The translations under genes were made by a program, and so were the position numbers. A DNA stretch of 34,615 nucleotides from a virus, in IMG/VR virus record IMGVR_UViG_3300031865_000003, positions 1 through 34,615 of that record. The stretch is one strand, 5' to 3'. Under the pieces are notes generated by a model. It did no database searches. It worked only from the letters and a program-made list of their open reading frames with translations, and was not told where the DNA came from. Positions 1 to 5,583 of this stretch are shown here, piece by piece; position 1 is the first letter of the stretch; each line of letters starts with the position of its first letter.

Positions 1-1
1 G

Positions 2-103
2 TGGGTCACGCCCAGCCAGCTCGGCCTACCGACCGAGCTCGCTGTCCTCCGGCCCGTGGCCGAGCAGGTGGCTGCGTGTCGCAAGACGGTGACGTCTGGG
101 TAG
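2..103 (+). CDS. C-terminal fragment of a small pre-lysis phage protein (copy A)
   Basis: The window opens inside this gene; only the last 33 residues and the TAG stop are present. The DNA is the same, except one base, as the 3' end of the 89-aa gene at 32402-32671, which fixes the reading frame (first full codon at position 2). No function is recognisable. It is the last gene before the lysis cassette in both copies, so it probably belongs to the tail/lysis boundary of a related phage lying upstream of the window. Confidence 0.7.
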   Translation, partial: WVTPSQLGLPTELAVLRPVAEQVAACRKTVTSG

Positions 104-131
104 CGACGAGCGAGGACCAGGAGTGGGTTGC

Positions 132-152
132 GGGGCGGCTCGTCGCCGCCCC
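132..152 (+). promoter_or_regulatory. Leader hairpin ahead of lysis cassette, copy A
   Basis: An 8-bp GC-only stem (GGGGCGGC / GCCGCCCC) with a five-base loop TCGTC lies between the upstream stop codon and the strong Shine-Dalgarno of the first lysis gene. The same hairpin stands at 32700-32720 in copy B. There is no T-tract, so an mRNA processing or attenuation element is as likely as a terminator. Confidence 0.5.
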
Positions 153-175
153 TGGTCGTTCGAAAGGAGGTCAAG

Positions 176-505
176 GTGGAGTTGAGCCTCGAGATGTTAC
201 TCGCGATCCTGAGCTCCGCGACGGTGAGCACGCTCGCCGGGTACGGTCTGCACCGGCGCATGTACCGCGCGCAGACCGAGGCCGCTACCGCCGACGCGCT
301 CGCGCGCTATCAGAACGTCATCTCGGGGCTCTGGCAACGGCTCGAGGAACTCGAGCGGCGCGCGTACGAATTGCAGCGGCACATTCACGAACTCGAGCAC
401 GAAGTCGAGAACCTCCGACTCCTGGTTAAGGCCTACGAGAATCGATTCGGGCGGCGGTTCACGATCATGAGCGGGCGCGTCGTCGAGCTCGAGGAAGGGG
501 GCTGA
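176..505 (+). CDS. Small membrane-anchored coiled-coil protein of lysis cassette A
   Basis: A 109-aa protein starting at GTG 176, chosen because AAAGGAGG sits at 163-170. Residues about 5-24 form one hydrophobic segment. Residues about 40-95 are a long Glu/Arg/Leu-rich coiled coil with heptad-like spacing. It occupies the slot taken by a holin in copy B and is followed five bases later by a second membrane protein, so a role in membrane disruption or its timing is likely. One N-terminal membrane helix plus a coiled coil resembles an inner-membrane spanin, but a spanin is not expected in a host without an outer membrane. XhlA-like proteins have the opposite order. Function is inferred from context only. 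Confidence 0.7.
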   Translation: MELSLEMLLAILSSATVSTLAGYGLHRRMYRAQTEAATADALARYQNVISGLWQRLEELERRAYELQRHIHELEHEVENLRLLVKAYENRFGRRFTIMSGRVVELEEGG

Positions 506-510
506 CTGCC

Positions 511-732
511 ATGAAACTTCCCGAATACGAGTTCAAACCGCTGGCCGAACTCGCGTGGTTCGTGCTCGTCGCCGTCATGACCGTTCTGTTCCAAGCGCTC
601 GCTGAATTCGAACCCTCTCGCATCGAGGACTGGCGAACGTGGTTCGTCGCGCTCGGTGCGGCGATGGTGCGGGCCGGCGCAGGTGCGGCGCTCGCCTGGC
701 TTACCCGACGCGGCGTCACGCGGGAGCCGTGA
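511..732 (+). CDS. Putative two-helix holin (copy A)
   Basis: A 73-aa protein with two hydrophobic segments, residues about 11-33 and 45-66, separated by a charged turn and ending in a short basic tail (RRGVTREP). This is the shape of class II holins, which open the membrane so that endolysin reaches the wall. A purine-rich GAAGGGGG ribosome site precedes the ATG. It follows the coiled-coil gene within six bases, with zinc-ribbon and endolysin genes downstream. It has no sequence resemblance to the holin in copy B. No family was recognised; the call rests on size, topology and position. Confidence 0.65.
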   Translation: MKLPEYEFKPLAELAWFVLVAVMTVLFQALAEFEPSRIEDWRTWFVALGAAMVRAGAGAALAWLTRRGVTREP

Positions 733-748
733 AGCATGGAGGGAAGTC

Positions 749-1144
749 GTGCGCTGGTCTCTCGGCTGGTTCCCCTGCCCGCATTGTTGTTATCCGTACG
801 ACGTTCTAAAACTCTGGCTCGGCGCGATCGAGACTTGCGTCGCATGCGGTGAACCCTTGCGCCCGGGTTCTGCGCGACGCGTCGTCGAACGCGGCCGCAC
901 GGTCGATCTCGTGACCTGCCCGTGGTGCGGCGCGACGCAGCGCTGGTCTGCGCTCGAGCGGATCGGTCTCGACGAGCGACGAGAACGCGTCCGCTACGAG
1001 TGTCACGAGTGTCGGCGGCCGTTTACCGTCGAGCACGATCCGACCACGGCCGGTCAGGCGAGTCTCGCTGAGCTCGACGAACGAGAACGAGCATGGCTCC
1101 TTTTCATGCGCAGTCTCGTGCGTAGCGGGGAGATCGAACCATGA
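749..1144 (+). CDS. Zinc-ribbon protein of the lysis cassette (copy A)
   Basis: A 131-aa protein starting at GTG 749 after GGAGGG. It has four cysteine pairs: CPHC near residue 8, CVAC near 31, CPWC near 60 and CHEC near 88, which should fold as two zinc ribbons, followed by an acidic helical tail. The homologue at 33209-33604 keeps all pairs although many other residues differ, so metal binding is under selection. Its stop overlaps the next gene's start (ATGA), indicating translational coupling. No family with a known job was recognised. It could be a DNA-binding regulator or a chaperone-like factor; its place between holin and endolysin is constant in both cassettes. Confidence 0.8.
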   Translation: MRWSLGWFPCPHCCYPYDVLKLWLGAIETCVACGEPLRPGSARRVVERGRTVDLVTCPWCGATQRWSALERIGLDERRERVRYECHECRRPFTVEHDPTTAGQASLAELDERERAWLLFMRSLVRSGEIEP

Positions 1145-1458
1145 CCGCCATGCATAACGGGCTCGTCACGCTCTTCGCCGCGCTCGCGAACCAGGGCATC
1201 GCGGTCGTGGCGTGGTACGAGCACGATCATGCGATCGGCCTCGTGGTCGCGGGCGGGCACGTGATCGAGGTCGAGCGGCGGCGTGCGTGCGGTGAGCCGC
1301 TCGTGGTCGCGGACATGCTCGCGCAGTATCTCCCGCGCCGGTCTGTCCCGCGCGAGTACGACCCCTCTGGGGTGCCGGAGATCGCGCCGTCCACCGCGCG
1401 CTGGTGGGAGTTTTTGCGTTGGTATCGCTCTGAACGGTGCGAGGGGGTGAAACGATGA
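1141..1458 (+). CDS. Conserved 105-aa protein between zinc-ribbon gene and endolysin (copy A)
   Basis: A soluble-looking 105-aa protein with a conserved centre containing AWYEHDHAIGLVVAGGHVIEV, three Trp near the C-terminus, and no signal peptide or membrane helix. It starts on an ATGA overlap with the zinc-ribbon gene and ends four bases into the endolysin, so the three are a tightly coupled unit. Copy B (33601-33918) is almost the same protein, and more than 100 bases in the centre are identical in DNA. This is far closer than the neighbouring zinc-ribbon gene, which suggests recent recombination. Function unknown; an endolysin partner or lysis-timing factor is possible. Confidence 0.8.
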   Translation: MTAMHNGLVTLFAALANQGIAVVAWYEHDHAIGLVVAGGHVIEVERRRACGEPLVVADMLAQYLPRRSVPREYDPSGVPEIAPSTARWWEFLRWYRSERCEGVKR

Positions 1459-2732
1459 GTGTGAGCGAGCTTCTCGTGGTGGGTGTGCTCCCGAGGATTT
1501 CGGCTGACCGATTTGCGGCGTTCCTGCGCGAGGTAGGTTCGCCGGCTGCCGCCGAAGCGCACGATGCCTGGTCGGCGGTCGCGGCCGAGGGGGTCGATCC
1601 CCTGTTCGCCTTGGCGGTCTTCTGGCACGAGTCGCGCGCTGGAACGACCGGCGTCGTCGCGCAGTATAACCTCCGCAACCCGGGTGCGACGCGGTCCAGC
1701 CGGACGGGCGTCGGCGAACCCGTCACTATCCCCGGCCGGGGCCAGTTCTGGCGCTATCCTAATTGGGTAGCAGGTTTTCTCGATCTTGCGCGGCGGCTCG
1801 TCGACCCCGGCTTCGTCTACCGCCAGCGCGGTGCCTGGAGCGTCGAGCAGATCATCCCGCTCTGGGCGCCGGCAAGCGACGGCAACAACCCAGCGAGCTA
1901 CGTAGCCGCGGTGCGCTCGTTCATGGCCAAGCATGGGAGCGAGCCGCTCGGCGACGTTCCGCTCCGCATCGCCTGGATACCCGCCGGTGCGCGGAACCGC
2001 CCCGGGTATCCCATGCGACCGGCGTGGATCACGATCCACGAGACGGCGAACGAGGCGCGCGGGGCGAACGCTGAAGCGCATCGTCGGTTCGTGCACGCTG
2101 GTGGTGGACCAGAGGGCGTCAGTTTCCACTTCGTCGTGGATGATCGCGAGGTCGTTCAGCTCCTGCCGACGCTCGAGAACGGCTGGCACGCCGGCGACGG
2201 TGCGAACGGCACGGGAAACCGCGCGTCGATCGGCATCGAGCTCTGCGTGAATGCCGACTCTGACTGGGAGCGGACGCAGGAGCACGGCGCGCGACTCGTG
2301 GCTGCGCTGTGCCGCGCGTTCGGTTTGCCCGTCGAGCGCGTGGTGCCGCACCAGCACTGGAGCGGCAAGCAATGCCCACGCCGGATACTGGCTCAAGGGT
2401 TCGACGGCTTCCGCAATCGGGTGCGGACGGCATTGGGGGTGAACGTGGAGAAGCCAGCGATCGTCCAGCTCGGGCCATACGGCCGTCACGTGGGACACGG
2501 GTTCCTCGAGTTCTGGCGACAGATGGAGCGTGTGCACGCGACGCTTCCACTCCGCGTGCTCGGCTGGCCGCGCAGCGAGGAGTTCTCGCACGACGGCGCG
2601 ACGTACCAAGTTTTCGAGCGTGCCGTGCTTAAGTACGACGCTCGCGAGCAGGGAGAATGGCGCGTCCATGTCGCCCTGCTCGATGAGGCGTTGCGCGTCG
2701 TCGACTCCGCACGTGCGCGCGGTCTGCTGTGA
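1455..2732 (+). CDS. Endolysin: N-terminal glucosaminidase-like domain, Amidase_2 domain, C-terminal FER-type domain
   Basis: A 425-aa peptidoglycan hydrolase. Residues 1-160 resemble phage glucosaminidase-like domains (FWHES with a candidate catalytic Glu59, then a YNLRNPG motif). Residues 188-325 are an N-acetylmuramoyl-L-alanine amidase of the Amidase_2/T7-lysozyme type; zinc ligands should be His195, His299 and Cys307, the last two eight apart as in T7 lysozyme. Residues 331-425 carry a GHGFLEFW...GWPRSEEF...FERAVLKY pattern, a repeat domain I associate with Chloroflexota secreted proteins, probably for wall or glycan binding. ATG 1455 is preferred over GTG 1437 because GAGGGGG lies at 1441-1447. 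There is no signal peptide, so export relies on the holin. It is the last gene before a strong terminator. Confidence 0.93.
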   Translation: MSVSELLVVGVLPRISADRFAAFLREVGSPAAAEAHDAWSAVAAEGVDPLFALAVFWHESRAGTTGVVAQYNLRNPGATRSSRTGVGEPVTIPGRGQFWRYPNWVAGFLDLARRLVDPGFVYRQRGAWSVEQIIPLWAPASDGNNPASYVAAVRSFMAKHGSEPLGDVPLRIAWIPAGARNRPGYPMRPAWITIHETANEARGANAEAHRRFVHAGGGPEGVSFHFVVDDREVVQLLPTLENGWHAGDGANGTGNRASIGIELCVNADSDWERTQEHGARLVAALCRAFGLPVERVVPHQHWSGKQCPRRILAQGFDGFRNRVRTALGVNVEKPAIVQLGPYGRHVGHGFLEFWRQMERVHATLPLRVLGWPRSEEFSHDGATYQVFERAVLKYDAREQGEWRVHVALLDEALRVVDSARARGLL

Positions 2733-2748
2733 GGCTCGCAAACGAGAA

Positions 2749-2779
2749 GCGCCGGCATCCTGACTCAGGATGCCGGCGC
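2749..2779. terminator. Bidirectional terminator between convergent operons
   Basis: A 31-base palindrome with 15-bp perfect arms around one central base lies 16 bases after the endolysin stop and 41 bases before the end of the convergent minus-strand operon. The arms are GC-rich (GCGCCGGCATCC). Only short T-runs follow, so strength rests on the stem. Position and symmetry fit termination from both sides. Confidence 0.8.
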
Positions 2780-2820
2780 CGGTGGTTTCGCCTGTGCCAT
2801 GACCTTTCTCCTTACCACCC

Positions 2821-3069
2821 CTAGCCTGCTCGGTTTGCCCACTCTCTCATGGCTTCCTCTGCCAGCGCAGCTACGTGGCGTTCAATGCAGTGCTCCTCGT
2901 CATCGCTTTCCGCCAAGACGCGGCAGCATCTGCCATCGTCCACGACGAGGATCCACGCGTCGGGGTACGCGCGTTGGATCTTGGCGGCGAAAAGCTCGAA
3001 GAGGTCTTCGAAAAACACGCCGCCTTGTTGATCAGACCAGCAGTTCCGGGCAAGCTTAATCACCAACAT
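2821..3069 (-). CDS. Hypothetical 82-aa phage protein
   Basis: Last gene of the minus-strand cassette. The start at 3069 is chosen because AAGGGAGG lies just upstream on the minus strand. The protein has a mixed hydrophobic core (FFEDLFELFAAKIQRAYPDAWILVVDDG), a Cys-Cys pair and an acidic middle; it has no membrane helix or known motif. It probably forms a compact alpha/beta fold. No function can be assigned. It shares its direction and presumably its transcript with the six genes upstream. Confidence 0.65.
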   Translation of the reverse strand: MLVIKLARNCWSDQQGGVFFEDLFELFAAKIQRAYPDAWILVVDDGRCCRVLAESDDEEHCIERHVAALAEEAMREWANRAG

Positions 3070-3130
3070 ACTATCCTCCCTTCTCGCACGTACAGGGGTG
3101 CGGAGCGCGTGCAAGGCGTTGGCGCACGGC

Positions 3131-3595
3131 TCATCCCTCCGCCAATCGTGCCAGCCGCAGCGCGCCCTCGAACGACTGCGGCCGACGGCCAGGGCCTGGC
3201 GTCAGGTCGAGCGCTTCGCACCCCCAGGCGAGGCGTAGGATGAGCCCCAGCCGCGCGATCGGGTCGAGTGCGGCGATGCGCTCGGCGAGGCGATGGGCAG
3301 TTGTGTCATCGACGCCCGCGAAGGCGGCTTCATCGAGGATCGCCGTCGGCAGATTCTTGACTTCGACCTGGACGCGCGGTTCGCCGGTGGCGTTCCGCGC
3401 GCGGGGACGCCACTCGCGTGCGATGGCGAGGAGCGCCTGCGCCTCGTCGTCGGGAAGCGCAGGCGCCTCGTCCATCAGCGCGAGCGCCCATTCCAAAAGG
3501 ACACGGCCGAGCGCCCCAGCAGGGGCGCCGGCGGCCGTGTAACGTTCGATCGCGCTGGCCAGGGCGCGATCGAGATACACAGTTGGCCGCTTCAC
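3131..3595 (-). CDS. Hypothetical 154-aa protein with ribbon-helix-helix-like N-terminus
   Basis: The N-terminus (KRPTVYLDRALASAIERY followed by an amphipathic helix) looks like a ribbon-helix-helix DNA-binding fold of about 45 residues: one beta strand, then two helices. The remainder is Ala/Arg-rich and helical with a Pro-Gly stretch near residue 132. The start overlaps the stop of the upstream gene by four bases (ATGA). If the RHH reading is right, it could be an autoregulator binding the paired operators upstream of this cassette; this is a guess. No similar characterised protein is known to me. Confidence 0.65.
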   Translation of the reverse strand: MKRPTVYLDRALASAIERYTAAGAPAGALGRVLLEWALALMDEAPALPDDEAQALLAIAREWRPRARNATGEPRVQVEVKNLPTAILDEAAFAGVDDTTAHRLAERIAALDPIARLGLILRLAWGCEALDLTPGPGRRPQSFEGALRLARLAEG

Positions 3596-3900
3596 GCTGT
3601 TACCTCCTCCCAGACCACCAGCCAGGCCACCGATGGTTCACCCTCTCCCCATCGAAGATAACCGTACCCCGGCAGACGTAGAGCCTCCTCGACAGGCAGT
3701 GCTTCAGGTGCCGGGCGGGCATCGCGCACGCGGACAAACGGCCAGTGTCGGCGCATCGCATGTTCGACGTCAAGGGCGACGAACCCGTCCGGCCCGGCCG
3801 CACCGCGCTCGTGCCAGGGCCACGTCGTGTAGAAGACGTCGGCGTGGAACGGCGGCCGACAGTATGCGTTGCAGGAGTGAACGAAAGAGGAGGTGGTCAT
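3592..3900 (-). CDS. Hypothetical 102-aa phage protein
   Basis: A Trp/Pro-rich small protein (WPWHERG, WPFVRV, WLVVWEE) without membrane helix or known motif. It is coupled on both sides: its start overlaps the upstream gene by four bases and its stop overlaps the next start by four. Two Cys near residues 10-14 are not arranged as a zinc site. Function unknown. Confidence 0.65.
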   Translation of the reverse strand: MTTSSFVHSCNAYCRPPFHADVFYTTWPWHERGAAGPDGFVALDVEHAMRRHWPFVRVRDARPAPEALPVEEALRLPGYGYLRWGEGEPSVAWLVVWEEVTA

Positions 3901-4118
3901 GCGACCACCTCCTCTTCGTCAGCAATGAAGGTCATAACGGTATCGTCCCCGCCGTACTCCGTAACGAGGACACCCTCGTCCTCGTCAAACTCGACGCGGC
4001 GGTGGCTCGCGCGGCACTCCTCGGCCGCGCGGCGAAGGTATGCCAGCGCGGACTCGCGGCTGGCGAACGACGCCACAAGGCGCAGCGCCCCGTCAACGGT
4101 CCGCGAAATCACCAGCAT
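3897..4118 (-). CDS. Hypothetical 73-aa acidic phage protein
   Basis: Starts at 4118 with AAAGGAGT eight bases upstream; a longer reading back to 4214 lacks a ribosome site and runs into the previous gene. The protein begins with a beta strand (MLVISRTVDGALRLVASF), then a helix (SRESALAYLRRAAEECRA), then a strongly acidic C-terminal half ending DEEEVVA. Small acidic proteins of this kind in phages are sometimes inhibitors or DNA mimics, but nothing here proves it. Confidence 0.65.
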   Translation of the reverse strand: MLVISRTVDGALRLVASFASRESALAYLRRAAEECRASHRRVEFDEDEGVLVTEYGGDDTVMTFIADEEEVVA

Positions 4119-4123
4119 AGTTA

Positions 4124-4492
4124 CTACTCCTTTCCCTCTTCCTCCTGCAAGCACGCCATACACACGTCGTAAGGACCCGAAAGCGGGATTAGGGGGTGCG
4201 CTGGGCAGTGCCACCCCCAGCCCAGCCCCCTTACGATGGACTCAGCTTCGTCCACCGTAAGGGCGCCTTCATGGACCAGGCGGCTCGCCAATCGAATGAG
4301 CGCGAACGCGCGCTCTCGATCGGCCCAGACATGGTCCAGCTGGCCCTTGCCAGTTGACCATGCCTCGGAAACCACCCGATAGTTGTACGGCTTGGCGATG
4401 AGGACTACGAGCGCACCCGCGCGCGCTCGCGAGTCCTCAAAGTAGACCTCGTCAAAATACAGAGAACAATTGGGAAAGTCGAACGCCTTCAT
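4124..4492 (-). CDS. Hypothetical 122-aa protein with C-terminal Cys/His pair
   Basis: ATG 4492 is taken as start because AAAGGAGG is five bases upstream; a GTG one codon earlier is too close to it. The body is alpha/beta with several aromatic residues. The C-terminus holds CPAH and CMAC about 16 residues apart, a possible small zinc site. Function unknown. It lies six bases upstream of the next gene in the same transcript. Confidence 0.65.
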   Translation of the reverse strand: MKAFDFPNCSLYFDEVYFEDSRARAGALVVLIAKPYNYRVVSEAWSTGKGQLDHVWADRERAFALIRLASRLVHEGALTVDEAESIVRGLGWGWHCPAHPLIPLSGPYDVCMACLQEEEGKE

Positions 4493-4527
4493 CACATCCT
4501 CCTTTCTGTTTGTTCTCTTGATTTGTC

Positions 4528-4893
4528 TTATTCCTCGTCGATCCAGGCATCAATGTAGAATGGTTCCCAGACATCCCCCATAATGTCTGGGTACGCGTCG
4601 GACGGCCTATTTCCGGGCACGACATAGACGCCGTGCCCGTACCGGGACAGGTCGATCTTCTCGGCCTGTTCTGGTGGGTCGGCCACAATTGTGTCGCCGC
4701 ATGCCCAGCCAGCCAGCGCGGTCTGGCCAGCGAGCGCAAGCTCGGCAACCTGCCTGGCTCGCTCTGACGGTAGCCATTCGAGCCAGGCGGCCAAGTGATC
4801 AAGCGCATCCTCATATGAGGACACGGCAATGCGCTCTACTTCAGCTGTCACACATCCCTCCCAGATGACTCCGGCACAGATAACCAGTTCCAT
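4528..4893 (-). CDS. Hypothetical 121-aa protein, first gene after promoter P1
   Basis: Ribosome site GAGGGGAGG precedes ATG 4893, only about 20 bases from the start point expected from promoter P1. The protein is acidic, Trp-rich and helical in the middle (EDALDHLAAWLEWLPSERAR) with a tyrosine-rich C-terminal half. No domain recognised. As the promoter-proximal gene of a six-gene run it should be the most strongly expressed of them. Confidence 0.7.
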   Translation of the reverse strand: MELVICAGVIWEGCVTAEVERIAVSSYEDALDHLAAWLEWLPSERARQVAELALAGQTALAGWACGDTIVADPPEQAEKIDLSRYGHGVYVVPGNRPSDAYPDIMGDVWEPFYIDAWIDEE

Positions 4894-4912
4894 GCCTATC
4901 CTCCCCTCGTTC

Positions 4913-4935
4913 CTAGTCGTATTCTATACGACTAG
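4913..4935. promoter_or_regulatory. Operator O1 overlapping promoter P1
   Basis: A perfect inverted repeat with 10-bp arms, CTAGTCGTAT and ATACGACTAG, around TCT. It covers the -10 box of P1. Its core AGTCGT-N7-ACGACT recurs at 5414-5432 over the -10 box of P2, so both promoters should answer to one dimeric repressor. Confidence 0.75.
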
Positions 4936-4949
4936 TCTGAGCGTGTCAA
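4921..4949 (-). promoter_or_regulatory. Promoter P1 (sigma-70 type) for the minus-strand cassette
   Basis: Read on the minus strand: -35 TTGACA (4944-4949), 17-base spacer, -10 TAGAAT (4921-4926), then the start codon of the 121-aa gene about 28 bases further on. The -35 box overlaps the stop codon of the upstream 149-aa gene. Confidence 0.8.
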
Positions 4950-5395
4950 GCGCTGTGACTGATGTAGTTCCTGAGCTCGGCCACATGCAGCTGCGGCTCG
5001 TTGACCCGGCTCAGCCGCTCGCTAGCCCCCTGGGCAGCCAGCTGCACGGCAGCCACGGGGTCAAGATCGAGCTCCTCAGCTTTCTTGCAAAGGAGCTCGG
5101 CAACATGGTTTACCAACTTCTCCCGGGAAACTTCGATCATCCCCCGAGTCGTGACCAGAATCACTTGAATTCCTTGAGCCTTGACCTGCTGCACCAAGCG
5201 CTCAGCCTCCTGCCGGGCAAGCGACGCCATGCGGGTGCGCTGCTCGCGCCGCTCCTCGAGCCGCGACTGGAGGCGGGGCAAGCACTCGGGGTTGATCGCA
5301 CCGTGCTCTCGGGACCAGAGGATCTCCTGGCCCCGCGCGATCGGATTCCCACAGACCTTGCAGCTACCCGGGAACTTTGCAGTCATCTTCGTCAT
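4946..5395 (-). CDS. 149-aa protein with N-terminal zinc finger and coiled coil
   Basis: First gene of the cassette, behind promoter P2; ribosome site AAAGGAGG, ATG 5395. Residues about 7-40 form a zinc-binding module (CKVCGNPIARGQEI ... INPEC), a pattern of Cys-x2-Cys, Gly, Ile, then a distant Cys, seen in many small phage and actinobacterial proteins. Residues about 42-75 are a charged coiled coil, followed by a short beta-rich stretch (IQVILVTTRGMIEV) and helices. Likely a nucleic-acid- or protein-binding factor. Precise function unknown. Confidence 0.7.
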   Translation of the reverse strand: MTKMTAKFPGSCKVCGNPIARGQEILWSREHGAINPECLPRLQSRLEERREQRTRMASLARQEAERLVQQVKAQGIQVILVTTRGMIEVSREKLVNHVAELLCKKAEELDLDPVAAVQLAAQGASERLSRVNEPQLHVAELRNYISHSA

Positions 5396-5413
5396 CGGTC
5401 ATCCTCCTTTCGT

Positions 5414-5432
5414 AGTCGTATAATACACGACT
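5414..5432. promoter_or_regulatory. Operator O2 overlapping promoter P2
   Basis: AGTCGT-N7-ACGACT, the same core and spacing as O1 and placed identically over the -10 box. The match outside the core is poorer than in O1. Confidence 0.7.
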
Positions 5433-5448
5433 TCGGCTTCCGTGTCAA
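5420..5448 (-). promoter_or_regulatory. Promoter P2 (sigma-70 type)
   Basis: Minus strand: -35 TTGACA (5443-5448), 17-base spacer, -10 TATTAT (5420-5425), about 25 bases before ATG 5395. The layout matches P1 base for base in spacing. The remaining intergenic stretch to 5541 shows no other signal that I can name. Confidence 0.85.
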
Positions 5449-5541
5449 GCCCCTTCACCGAAACAGCACGCGCGCGGTGTCTGAGGAAGGTGGGGCGGGC
5501 TTGTTTTCGCATGAGAGCTGTTATCTGCACCTACGGATACG

Positions 5542-5583
5542 GGCGTATTGATCACAACGTGATCACGTTGTGATCAATACGCC
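5542..5583. repeat. 42-bp perfect palindrome at the 3' end of the integrase gene
   Basis: Both 21-base arms match exactly with no spacer. Inside are three TGATCA hexamers at 5549, 5560 and 5571, spaced 11 bp, so they face one side of the helix. It abuts the integrase stop codon. No T-tract follows on either strand, which argues against a plain terminator. A protein-binding site (integration accessory site, operator or copy-control site) is more likely; each hexamer contains GATC. Confidence 0.85.

Larger units (their letters stand above)
1..2155 (+). repeat. Lysis-region repeat, copy A (pair of 32569-34615)
   Basis: Aligned to 32569-34615 in the same orientation. Positions 1-175 differ in about five bases; 176-740 is unrelated to the other copy; 749-2155 is homologous throughout, with stretches of over 100 identical bases at about 1206-1300 and 2033-2155. 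Confidence 0.9.

Noticed and set aside
176-505. Inner-membrane spanin
   Set aside because: No outer-membrane partner (lipoprotein signal) is present and the likely host lacks a classical outer membrane; left as an unassigned lysis protein.
1-2155. Exact terminal redundancy of a circular phage contig
   Set aside because: The end regions differ in the holin segment and by many substitutions elsewhere, so they are not the same molecule read twice, though strain variants remain possible.
1227-2741. Open frame of 504 codons opposite the endolysin, and similar ones at 25245-26471 and 6629-7549
   Set aside because: Mirror frames of well-identified genes, with Arg/Pro/His-rich translations typical of shadow frames.
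5542-5583. Palindrome as the integrase attachment core
   Set aside because: Serine-integrase attP sites are imperfect dyads of about 50 bp with an asymmetric central dinucleotide; a perfect symmetric centre would not fix orientation. Kept as a binding site instead.
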